NCBI GenBank assembly: GCA_017432405.1
Contig: JAFRJF010000277.1
Coordinates: 1 to 17,464 of the forward strand
DNA: 17,464 bases
Direction of reading: 5' to 3'
From: Clostridia bacterium
GTDB lineage: Bacteria > Bacillota_A > Clostridia > Christensenellales > Aristaeellaceae
Made by a program: the position numbers and the translations under genes. The notes beneath the pieces were generated by a model. That model saw only the letters and a program-made list of their open reading frames with translations. It had not been told where the DNA came from and ran no database searches. Positions 1 to 6,482 of the stretch are shown here, in pieces. How positions within the stretch are numbered: the first letter of the stretch is position 1; the number at the start of each line of letters is the position of its first letter.

Positions 1-9
1 AGGTCCACC

Positions 10-650
10 ATTGTCCCCACGCATGTGGGGGTGAACCGAACGGCAGCAGCGACACCTACACCCCGCCCCAGATTGTCCCCACGCAGGTGGGGGTGAACCG
101 TCATAGCGCAGCGCGCCACCCTTGCCGATAAAAATTGTCCCCACGCATGTGGGGGTGAACCGTCTGCAGACTTCCACAGGACGCGGTTGCTGGTATTGTC
201 CCCACGCATGTGGGGGTGAACCGTTCTATCCCTTGCGCGGCGTTCCTGCTCATGCATTGTCCCCACGCATGTGGGGGTGAACCGCCGTATTACAAGGAGG
301 ATGGTAGCATGATAAAATTGTCCCCACGCATGTGGGGGTGAACCGAGCTGCACCCCGACACGATGCAGCTCCCCAACATTGTCCCCACGCATGTGGGGGT
401 GAACCGAGCGCCGACTATAGCGGCGACGGATGGCTGAACATTGTCCCCACGCATGTGGGGGTGAACCGCGAGGATTCACAATGGCACTGAAGGCGCTGCT
501 ATTGTCCCCACGCATGTGGGGGTGAACCGATGATCGAACTGAACAAGGTGCTGACGCAGACATTGTCCCCACGCATGTGGGGGTGAACCGACCTCATCCG
601 TCCGTCTCCTCAAAACGGCACATTGTCCCCACGCATGTAGGGGTGAATCG
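10..650 (+). CRISPR. Type I-E-like CRISPR array, leader-distal end, 11 repeats
   Basis: Eleven 29-bp repeats start at 10, 72, 134, 195, 256, 317, 378, 440, 501, 562 and 622, separated by ten unique spacers of 31 to 33 bp (mostly 32). The repeat starts ATTGTCCCCACGCATG and ends GTGAACCG, with a CCCCAC/GTGGGG stem and GCAT loop. The 29/32 geometry and the GAACCG end resemble type I-E repeats, which also sets the orientation as plus. The repeat at 72 has T to G in the loop. The last repeat (622-650) carries two changes (G to A in the stem, C to T near the end), as expected for the oldest, leader-distal end. Bases 1-9 are the tail of another spacer, so the array continues to the left. No cas gene is in the window; the subtype rests on the repeat alone. 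Confidence 0.97.
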
Positions 651-812
651 TGGGAGTCATCTGAGACGGTTCTGTTTGATTCTTCTATAAGACGTGAAGG
701 CAGTTTTCGACGATTGGGAAGGAGTCAACAAGAACCCTCCCCGGTGACTGAATAAAAAAGTATATTACGGGGAAACCTGAACAGGCACGGAAGATGATTC
801 GTGATATTCCCA
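651..812. other. Array-distal flank without a supported gene
   Basis: The stretch between the decayed last repeat and the promoter of the PIN module holds no open frame with a ribosome site, no further repeat copy and no clear hairpin. It is AT-richer than the rest of the window. I see nothing that can be named in it. Confidence 0.6.
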
Positions 813-841
813 TTACCTTTGATCTTCCCTGGTGATATAAT
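813..841 (+). promoter_or_regulatory. Predicted extended -10 promoter for the PIN module
   Basis: A perfect TATAAT (836-841) is preceded by TG at 833-834, giving the extended -10 form TGATATAAT. A weak -35 candidate TTACCT (813-818) lies 17 bp upstream. The promoter would start transcription about 40 bp before the PIN gene. Confidence 0.6.
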
Positions 842-889
842 CGAACCATGTAATCATATGGACGGAGATGAATCGCAGGGGGTATGTAT

Positions 890-1343
890 ATGGACCTTCC
901 CTTGATCTATCTGGATAACTGTTGCTATAACCGGCCTTACGACGATCAGTCTCAACTACGCATTAACCTCGAGGCACTGGCAAAGCTGGAGATACAACAG
1001 CAGATCAGAAATGGAGGGCTTCTTCTGGCATCATCCTATATCCTGGTGGCAGAAAACGCGGCTAACCGATTTGTGGGCAAGCGGCAAGATTATACAGGCT
1101 TTCATTGACCGATACACCCATACCTATGTCAGCGAGGCGAGCGATTCGAATGTGAAAGCGATGGCCGGGGAAATCATGAGCACAGGTATAAAGCTGATGG
1201 ATGCCTGCCATGTGTCATGCGCGATACTTTCCGGATGCCGCTATTTTATAACAACGGATAAGCGCCTGTTGAAGTACCGGTCTGAACGCATCAATATGGT
1301 CAATCCAGTCACATTCATTGTGGAAATGGAGGATAAAACATGA
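890..1343 (+). pseudogene. PIN-domain (VapC-like) protein, frameshifted
   Basis: Two overlapping open frames together make one PIN-domain protein, a family of Mg-dependent ribonucleases often acting as toxins. The first part (from 890) reads LIYLDNCCYNRPYDD, with the first acidic residue of the fold; the second part, in the next frame, carries KLMDACHVSCA and FITTDKRLL, the later conserved acidic residues, and runs to 1343. The frame changes between about 1076 and 1092. Removing one base there gives an uninterrupted protein of about 150 residues, which agrees with the family length I recall. A 7-bp direct repeat (GGCAAGC/GGCAAGA, 1076-1089) lies exactly at the break. The start is placed at ATG 890 rather than 884 because AGGGGG (877-882) is 7 nt from 890 but only 1 nt from 884. 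Without the shift the product stops at 1108. It may be a true mutation or a sequence error. Assignment to PIN is firm; toxin activity is inferred. Confidence 0.8.
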
Positions 1344-1567
1344 ATACGGTGGAAGTGATCGATCAGGGCCTGAGGTGTCTTTCGGAGAATATGGGCCCGG
1401 AAAAGACGGAACTGTTCATTGCAACATTGTTGAAGGAACGTTTTGACTATACGGAATGGCGGCGGGGCATCACAGAGCGAATCAATACATTTGAAGCGCT
1501 GGATGCGTTTGTCGAGACTGGGAAAAAGGAGATTGCTTTCAGAGGATCGCCGAAGGTTACACTGTAA
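1340..1567 (+). CDS. Small partner protein of the PIN gene (possible antitoxin)
   Basis: A 75-residue acidic/basic mixed protein starting MNTVEVIDQGLRCL, with FDYTEWRRGI in the middle. Its ATG overlaps the PIN stop codon (ATGA, 1340-1343), and GGAGG at 1328-1332 lies 7 nt upstream, so translation is probably coupled. Small proteins of this type (MNTVE...FDYTKW) are, from memory, regular neighbours of this PIN family in Firmicutes and cyanobacteria, which suggests a toxin-antitoxin or accessory role. No DNA-binding motif is evident, so the antitoxin label is inference. The gene itself looks intact although its upstream partner is broken; an orphan antitoxin can persist after toxin loss. Confidence 0.75.
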   Translation: MNTVEVIDQGLRCLSENMGPEKTELFIATLLKERFDYTEWRRGITERINTFEALDAFVETGKKEIAFRGSPKVTL

Positions 1568-1590
1568 AAACAAAAGAAGCTATCGATGAC

Positions 1591-1617
1591 GACGGCTCCG
1601 CAAAACGCGGAGCCGTC
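1591..1617. terminator. Hairpin between convergent units
   Basis: A perfect 11-bp stem GACGGCTCCGC / GCGGAGCCGTC with loop AAAAC sits between the plus-strand PIN module (ends 1567) and the minus-strand ABC operon (ends 1626). T-rich tracts occur only 10 to 15 nt beyond the stem on each strand, so it is not a canonical intrinsic terminator, but its position suits a bidirectional one. Confidence 0.6.
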
Positions 1618-1625
1618 GCCTGTCG

Positions 1626-3359
1626 CTATCCCTTCTTTTTTGCCTTCCCCGCAATCGCATAAGCCCCCAATATCACCCACACCGCCAGCAGGCTCCCCAG
1701 CAGCACCTTCGACCCCGTCGGCAGGGGGCCGAGGTCGCGGGGGGTGTCCTCGCCGCCCTTGGGCTGGTTCAGCTCGTACATGTCGGTGACGGACCGGAAG
1801 AGGTCAGCAATGTAGGCGCCGTCCACCGTCTTCTTGCGGCGCACGGCCTTGCTCACGTCCTCCACCAGCTGGCCGGCGGCGTCGCGAAGGCTCGTGGAGC
1901 CGTTGAACACCGGGGTGGTGAAGGTGTTGCCGGTGTTGTCCAGCAGCAGCCGGGAGGCCTCCAGCTTCACCGGGTAGTGCAGCGCGTCGCCGGCGTCGCT
2001 GTTCAGGTATTCCTGATAGGCGGCGTCGCCCTGGGCCTTGCTGGTCACCGGGGCGTAGCCTTCGGTCTGGGCGTAGGCGATCTGCACGTCGTTGGTCAGC
2101 AGGAACTGCATGAACAGCCAGCTCGCCAGCACCTCCTGGGGGTCCTTCTTGTTGAACAGGCACACGCTGGGACCCTGGGAGATCATCCGCGGATGCGCCG
2201 GGTCGAACTGGGGCACCATGCGCACGGCGGTCTCGAACTTCACCAGCGCGTCCTCGCTGATGTCCAGCAGCGGCGCGTCGCTGCCCATCCAGGTGGCCCC
2301 GGCGGTGCTGTCCACCGCGAAGATGCACTGGCCCGCGTTCAGGAAGTTGGCCGGGTAGCTGGAGATCTTGAAGGTGGAAAACGCGCCGCTCTTGGCGTGG
2401 CCGGAGATCTCCAGCAGCAGCGACTTCGTGGTGTCGTTCATCAGCTGGATCTCGCCCGCCTCGGTGGCGTAGCCCGCGTCCAGCTGCCTGAGCATCTGGA
2501 TCATCATGTTGTCGGTGCTCTTGTAGATGAAGGGGATCATCACCTTCTGGCCGTTCACGGCGAAGGTGCCGTCGGGGTTCTTCTTCGTGGCGGCCTCGGA
2601 GACCTCCCAGATGAAATCCCAGGTCAGCACGTCCGGCACCTCATAGCCCAGGGCCTCCACGTAGTCCTTGTTGATGTACAGCGCCTCGGTGGAGCGCATG
2701 TAGGGCAGGGCGTACACCCCGCCGGCAAAGGCGCACTCGCCCAGGAACTGGGGGATGATCTCGCCCCGCGTCGGGCCGTCGTAGGCCAGCGCGCTGCCAC
2801 CCAGGCCGTAGGACGGGTCGTCCATCAGGGCGTCCAGCGGCACCACCACGTTGCTGCCCGTCAGGTAGGTGGCGATGTGGTCGGGATAGGTGATGCACAC
2901 GTTGGGCGTGGTGTCGGTGGCGATGTTGGTGATCACGTCGTTGTAGATGCGGCCGTAGTCGGTGTACAGCTTCATGCTGACGGTGACGTTCGGGTACAGC
3001 GCCTGGAAGTCGTCGATGGCCTTCTTGTAGATCGCGGTCTGGGTCTTGTTGGTGTCGTTCTTGGCCCAGAAGGTGATCTCGAACTGGCGGGTGGTGTCGA
3101 AGGCCTGGGGCACCGAGAAGTCCGCCCGCCCCCGGCTGCCGTGGCAGGCGGCGAGGGAGAGGGCGAGAAGGCATAGGAGCAGGGCGAGGGCTACACAGTG
3201 AATGGAGAACGACCTCTTTCGACCTCGCTTCGCGAGGCCACCTTCCCCTAAAGGGGAAGGCTTTTGGCGATGGCGCGCTTTCGAATCGTTTTTCTGCATA
3301 ACAATAGTATTTCTGGAATTCCCATTTTCCGTTCCCCATTCATTATCGAATCTGATCAT
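1626..3359 (-). CDS. ABC transporter extracellular solute-binding lipoprotein
   Basis: A 577-residue binding protein of the carbohydrate (ABC family 1, UgpB/MalE-like) type that would deliver substrate to the two permeases encoded just upstream. Typical features are FEITFWAKNDTN near the mature N-terminus, the DDFQALYPNVTV strand and MRSTEALYINKDYVEALGYEVPDVLTWDF. The start is ATG 3359, which overlaps the permease stop in an ATGA and has GGAGG 9 nt upstream; an alternative ATG at 3299 lacks a good ribosome site. With this start the lipobox LAAC falls near residue 72, unusually deep, because a basic segment of about 50 residues precedes the hydrophobic core. Part of that segment (KPSPLGEGGLAKRG) is the translation of a dispersed double hairpin at 3223-3260. 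The C-terminus (about 551-577) has a second hydrophobic helix followed by KAKKKG, an unusual membrane anchor for this class. Substrate unknown; a sugar or glycerol-phosphate compound is likely. Confidence 0.88.
   Translation of the reverse strand: MIRFDNEWGTENGNSRNTIVMQKNDSKARHRQKPSPLGEGGLAKRGRKRSFSIHCVALALLLCLLALSLAACHGSRGRADFSVPQAFDTTRQFEITFWAKNDTNKTQTAIYKKAIDDFQALYPNVTVSMKLYTDYGRIYNDVITNIATDTTPNVCITYPDHIATYLTGSNVVVPLDALMDDPSYGLGGSALAYDGPTRGEIIPQFLGECAFAGGVYALPYMRSTEALYINKDYVEALGYEVPDVLTWDFIWEVSEAATKKNPDGTFAVNGQKVMIPFIYKSTDNMMIQMLRQLDAGYATEAGEIQLMNDTTKSLLLEISGHAKSGAFSTFKISSYPANFLNAGQCIFAVDSTAGATWMGSDAPLLDISEDALVKFETAVRMVPQFDPAHPRMISQGPSVCLFNKKDPQEVLASWLFMQFLLTNDVQIAYAQTEGYAPVTSKAQGDAAYQEYLNSDAGDALHYPVKLEASRLLLDNTGNTFTTPVFNGSTSLRDAAGQLVEDVSKAVRRKKTVDGAYIADLFRSVTDMYELNQPKGGEDTPRDLGPLPTGSKVLLGSLLAVWVILGAYAIAGKAKKKG
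3223..3260. repeat. Double-hairpin repeat element inside a coding sequence
   Basis: Two adjacent perfect palindromes: CCTCGC-TTC-GCGAGG (3223-3237) and CCTTCCCC-TAAA-GGGGAAGG (3241-3260). They are translated in frame within the binding-protein N-terminus. The shape and the recurrence of TTCCCTAAAGG with GCTTCGCG in the response-regulator gene near 16630 suggest a dispersed element of this genome rather than native coding sequence. Confidence 0.7.
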
Positions 3360-4225
3360 CCCTTGATCCCTCCCCTCGAAACGCCCTCCATGATCTTGTT
3401 GCGGAATATCAGGAACAGCACGATCAGGGGGATGGAGATGACCACCACGGCGGCCATCATGGCGGGCACGTTCTCGCGCCCGAAGCCGTTTTCCCTTATC
3501 TCCTGTATGCCGTTGGACACCAGGAAGTAGGCGGGGTCGTCCGTCACCAGCCGGGGCCAGACGTAGCTGTTCCAGCATTCGATGACCTTCAGTATCAGTA
3601 TCGTGATGATCGTGGGCTTGCAGATCGGCATCATCACCCGCGTCAGGTACTTGAAGTCGCCGGTGCCGTCCACCTTCGCGGCGTTGTACAGCTCGTCGGG
3701 GATCTGGGCGAAGTTCTCCCGGAGCAGGTAGATGTAGAAGATGCTGGTCACCGAGGGCAGGATCAGGCCGGGAAAGCTGTTGCGCAGGCCCAGGTTGGTG
3801 ATGGTCTGGAAGTTTGTGATGATCACCAGCTCGTTGGGGATCATCATCAGGGCCAGGAACAGCGAGAACACCAGGTCGCGGCCCTTGAACTCGAGCCGGG
3901 CGAAGGCGAAGGCCGCCGGCACGATCACCAGCATCATCAGGGCCGTGGTGACGACGGTGAATATGATGGAGTTCATGAAATAGCGGGCCAGCGGCACCTG
4001 GGTAAAGGCGCTGACGTAGTTTTCCAGCGTGGGGGTCAGGGTAAAGAAGGTCGGCACGTATTCGGCGTTGTAGCTGCTGTAGCTCTTGACCGAGGTCAGC
4101 AGCATCCAGTAGTAGGGAAACAGCACCATCACGGCCCACAGGATCAGCAGGGCGTAGGTGACGGCCTTCGCCACCGTCCTGCGGGTGCGGGCGGCGCGGC
4201 TGATTTGCTCGTAATTCTGATTCAT
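3356..4225 (-). CDS. ABC transporter permease, MalG/UgpE type
   Basis: A 289-residue inner-membrane subunit of the importer. It has about six hydrophobic helices, starting with AVTYALLILWAVMVLFPYYW, and the cytoplasmic EAA loop NAAKVDGTGDFKYLTRVMMP at about residues 190-210, which docks onto the ATPase. Length and the N-terminal FPYYWMLLTSVK are typical for the second permease of family-1 sugar importers. GAGGAGGG lies 8-9 nt before ATG 4225. The gene follows its partner permease after 13 bp and overlaps the binding-protein gene by 4 bp, so the three are probably co-translated. No defect seen. Confidence 0.93.
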   Translation of the reverse strand: MNQNYEQISRAARTRRTVAKAVTYALLILWAVMVLFPYYWMLLTSVKSYSSYNAEYVPTFFTLTPTLENYVSAFTQVPLARYFMNSIIFTVVTTALMMLVIVPAAFAFARLEFKGRDLVFSLFLALMMIPNELVIITNFQTITNLGLRNSFPGLILPSVTSIFYIYLLRENFAQIPDELYNAAKVDGTGDFKYLTRVMMPICKPTIITILILKVIECWNSYVWPRLVTDDPAYFLVSNGIQEIRENGFGRENVPAMMAAVVVISIPLIVLFLIFRNKIMEGVSRGGIKG

Positions 4226-4238
4226 GCGCCTGCCCTCC

Positions 4239-5141
4239 TCAATAGTGCACGTTCTTCTTGCTGATCGACAGGTTGATCATCGTGATGGTGAACACCACCG
4301 CGAACAGTATGATCGCCGCCGCCGAGGCGTAGGAGGGATAGCCGCCGCCGTCGCCGTACAGCTTGTCGTAGACGTAGCCCACGATGGTGTTCATCCCGGC
4401 GGCGTTCAGGTTCGTGCCGAACAGGGCCACCGCGTCGCTGTAGGCCTTGAAGGCGCCGATGAAGCCGGTGATGACCAGGTAGAAGATCATCGGAGAGATC
4501 ATCGGCAGCGTGATCTTGTGGAAGATGCGGAAGGGGGAGGTGCCGTCCACCTTGGCGGCGTTGTAGTAGTCCTGGTTCACGCTGGCCAGCGCGCTGGTGA
4601 GGATCAGCACCTTGAAGGGCATGACCACCCAGATCGTGTAGAAGCACAGCACGAACATCTTGGCCCAGTAGGGGCCGTCGATGAAGTCCACCGGGCCCTT
4701 GCCGAACCAGGAGAGCACCAGGTTGGCCAGGCCGTCGGTGTAGGCGGTCTTCTTGAACAGTATCATGAACACCAGGCCCACGGCCAGCGTGTTGGTCACG
4801 TAGGGCAGGAAGTAGACCGTCTGGAAGAACTTCTTCAGCGTCATGATGCTGTTCAGCCCCAGCGAGATCAGCAGCGCGATGATCGTCGAAAGGGGCACCG
4901 TGATGATCACCAGTATGAAGGTGTTCTTCAGCGCCTGGAGGAAGTAGGGGTCGTGCAATACCCTTGAATAGTTGTACAGGCCCACGCCCATGAAGGTCTG
5001 GCTGGCGGAGTTGTAGCCCTCCTCGAAGGAATAGATGAACACGTCGATCAGCGGGTAGACCATGAAGGCCCCCAGGAACAGCAGCGCCGGCAGCAGGTAC
5101 AGCCAGCCCTTCAGGTTGTTGTCGCTCTTCTTGCCCGCCAT
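4239..5141 (-). CDS. ABC transporter permease, MalF/UgpA type
   Basis: A 300-residue membrane subunit that pairs with the following permease to form the translocation channel. The N-terminus GWLYLLPALLFLGAFMVYPL is characteristic of UgpA-type permeases, and the EAA loop YYNAAKVDGTSPFRIFHKIT lies near residues 205-230. About six membrane helices are visible. The ATG at 5141 is only 1 bp past the stop of the ATPase gene and has AAAGGGGTGA as ribosome site within the ATPase 3' end. Intact and of family length. Confidence 0.93.
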   Translation of the reverse strand: MAGKKSDNNLKGWLYLLPALLFLGAFMVYPLIDVFIYSFEEGYNSASQTFMGVGLYNYSRVLHDPYFLQALKNTFILVIITVPLSTIIALLISLGLNSIMTLKKFFQTVYFLPYVTNTLAVGLVFMILFKKTAYTDGLANLVLSWFGKGPVDFIDGPYWAKMFVLCFYTIWVVMPFKVLILTSALASVNQDYYNAAKVDGTSPFRIFHKITLPMISPMIFYLVITGFIGAFKAYSDAVALFGTNLNAAGMNTIVGYVYDKLYGDGGGYPSYASAAAIILFAVVFTITMINLSISKKNVHY

Positions 5142-5142
5142 G

Positions 5143-6261
5143 TCAGTTCACCCCTTTGGCGCCCGTATCAAAGCGGATTCTTTCCTCGCTGGCGCGGTCG
5201 AACAGGTGCACCTTGTACGGCTTCAGCGCGAAGCGGACGGATTCCGCGCCCTCGTCGATGACGTTTTCCGCGCTGATGATGGCCCGGATCTGGGGGGCCT
5301 GGTGCCTGTCGTGGGCGCAGACCACGCTGATGTCCCGGCCCATGACCTCCACGCCCCGCAGCTTGCAGGTGAGGGGGCCGTTCGCGTCCGGTATGAAGCC
5401 CTCGGGGCGGATGCCCGCCCAGACGTCAACCTCCGGCGCGCCGGGCACGGCCAGCACGTCTTCGTCGCCGATGAACAGCCTGCTGCCCTTCACCCGGCCC
5501 TCGAACACGTTGATCGGCGGCGTGCCCAGGAACTTCGACACGAACAGGTTTATCGGGTCGTCGTAGACGGCCTGGGGCTTGCCGATCTGCTGCACCACGC
5601 CGTCCTTCATCACCACGATCATGTCGGAGATGGACATGGCCTCCTCCTGGTCGTGGGTGACGAACACGGTGGTGATGCCGGTGTCCCGCTGGATGCGGCG
5701 AATCTCCTCCCGGGTCTGCAGCCGCAGCCGGGCGTCCAGGTTGGACAGGGGCTCGTCCAGCAGCAGCACCTTCGGCATCTTCACCACGGCCCGGGCGATG
5801 GCCACCCGCTGCTGCTGGCCACCGGACATCTCGCCGGGCTTGCGTTCCATCAGGCCCTCGATCTGCACCAGCTTCGCGGCCTCCAGCACGCGCTTCTCCA
5901 TCTCCTCCTTCGAGGGCCGGTCGGCGCCCTTCAGGTTTTGCAGCGGGAACATGATGTTCTCCCGCACGGTCAGGTGGGGATAGAGCGCGTAGCTCTGGAA
6001 CACCAGCCCCACACCCCGGTTCTCTGGCGGCAGGTCGGTGACGTCGTCGTCGCCGAAGAAGATCCGGCCGCTGGTGGGGGCGATCAGGCCGCTGATCAGG
6101 TTCAGCGCCGTGCTCTTGCCGCAGCCCGAGGGGCCCAGCAGGCCGATCAGCTTGCCGTCGGGGATTTCAAAGTTGAAATTGTTGACGGCAATCACTACGT
6201 CGTTGGACTTCTTGTCCCGTCCGGGAAACTGCTTCGTCAGGTTCTGCAATACCACTTTCAT
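5143..6261 (-). CDS. ABC transporter ATPase, MalK/UgpC/MsmX type
   Basis: A 372-residue cytoplasmic ATPase that powers the importer. Seen in order: Walker A GPSGCGKST (43-51), Q-loop Q89, signature MSGGQQQR (145-152), Walker B VLLLDEP (165-171), D-loop SNLD and H-loop histidine 203 (VTHDQEEA). The C-terminal third is the TOBE-type regulatory domain (GIRPEGF). The signature has M instead of the usual L, a tolerated variant. AAGGAGG lies 8 nt before ATG 6261. It is the first gene of the operon. Many Gram-positive sugar importers of this family borrow one shared ATPase encoded elsewhere, so a dedicated ATPase in the operon is a mild peculiarity. The substrate cannot be read from this subunit. 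Confidence 0.95.
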   Translation of the reverse strand: MKVVLQNLTKQFPGRDKKSNDVVIAVNNFNFEIPDGKLIGLLGPSGCGKSTALNLISGLIAPTSGRIFFGDDDVTDLPPENRGVGLVFQSYALYPHLTVRENIMFPLQNLKGADRPSKEEMEKRVLEAAKLVQIEGLMERKPGEMSGGQQQRVAIARAVVKMPKVLLLDEPLSNLDARLRLQTREEIRRIQRDTGITTVFVTHDQEEAMSISDMIVVMKDGVVQQIGKPQAVYDDPINLFVSKFLGTPPINVFEGRVKGSRLFIGDEDVLAVPGAPEVDVWAGIRPEGFIPDANGPLTCKLRGVEVMGRDISVVCAHDRHQAPQIRAIISAENVIDEGAESVRFALKPYKVHLFDRASEERIRFDTGAKGVN

Positions 6262-6306
6262 GGGCGCTGCCTCCTTCGGGTCGATGGAAGGGTTTTGTAT
6301 GGGGGT

Positions 6307-6335
6307 ATTATAGCATAATGGAGGGGCAGGGACAA
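6307..6335 (-). promoter_or_regulatory. Promoter of the ABC importer operon
   Basis: On the minus strand TTGTCC (6335-6330) is followed after 17 bp by TATAAT (6312-6307), and TG at 6315-6314 makes an extended -10 (TGCTATAAT). Transcription would start about 40 bp before the ATPase gene. GACAA and TTGTC arms flank the upstream region (6331 and 6352), a possible but weak operator. Confidence 0.75.
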
Positions 6336-6348
6336 GGCGTGAAATATG

Positions 6349-6369
6349 GATTTGTCGGGCAAGGCCCGA
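6349..6369. repeat. GATTTGTCGGGC repeat copy with small hairpin
   Basis: GATTTGTCGGGC (6349-6360) runs into the hairpin TCGGGC-AAG-GCCCGA (6355-6369). The same 10-bp core GATTTGTCGG, or its palindromic form, occurs at 15039-15048 and 17120-17130, always in intergenic DNA next to a transcription unit. This marks a dispersed short repeat family. Confidence 0.55.
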
Positions 6370-6420
6370 TGCAATGGGCCTGAAACGGCATTAACGCCCA
6401 CATATCAAAGGTCAAACATC

Positions 6421-6447
6421 ACAGGGGCGCCGCAATGGCGCCCCTGT
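6421..6447 (-). terminator. Hairpin after the protease gene
   Basis: A perfect 11-bp stem ACAGGGGCGCC / GGCGCCCCTGT with loop GCAAT lies 36 bp past the stop codon at 6483. On the minus strand it is followed by GATGTTTGACCTTTG, T-rich but without a clean run, so termination is likely but not canonical. Confidence 0.6.
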
Positions 6448-6482
6448 GGCCGTATGACACGGCGGTATTCTTTTGTGATCCG

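Noticed and set aside
39..621. Self-targeting spacers
   Set aside because: By eye no spacer core was found elsewhere in the window; a proper search of the whole genome could not be run.
1076..1108. Programmed ribosomal frameshift in the PIN gene
   Set aside because: No slippery heptamer or downstream structure typical of programmed shifting is visible; mutation or sequence error is simpler.
1977..3176. Long plus-strand open frames opposite the ABC genes and the protease (also 5062-6318 and 6435-8714)
   Set aside because: They are antisense shadows produced by high GC codon bias; translations are Gly/Val/His-rich without domain signatures or ribosome sites.
1626..4139. Very long minus-strand open frame of 837 codons
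   Set aside because: Its first 250 or so codons are a shadow of the permease gene in another frame; only the part from 3359 down reads as a binding protein.
6335..6420. Catabolite-repression (cre) site or LacI-type operator before the ABC operon
   Set aside because: TGAAACGGCATTA and the GACAA/TTGTC arms match only loosely and are not placed convincingly.
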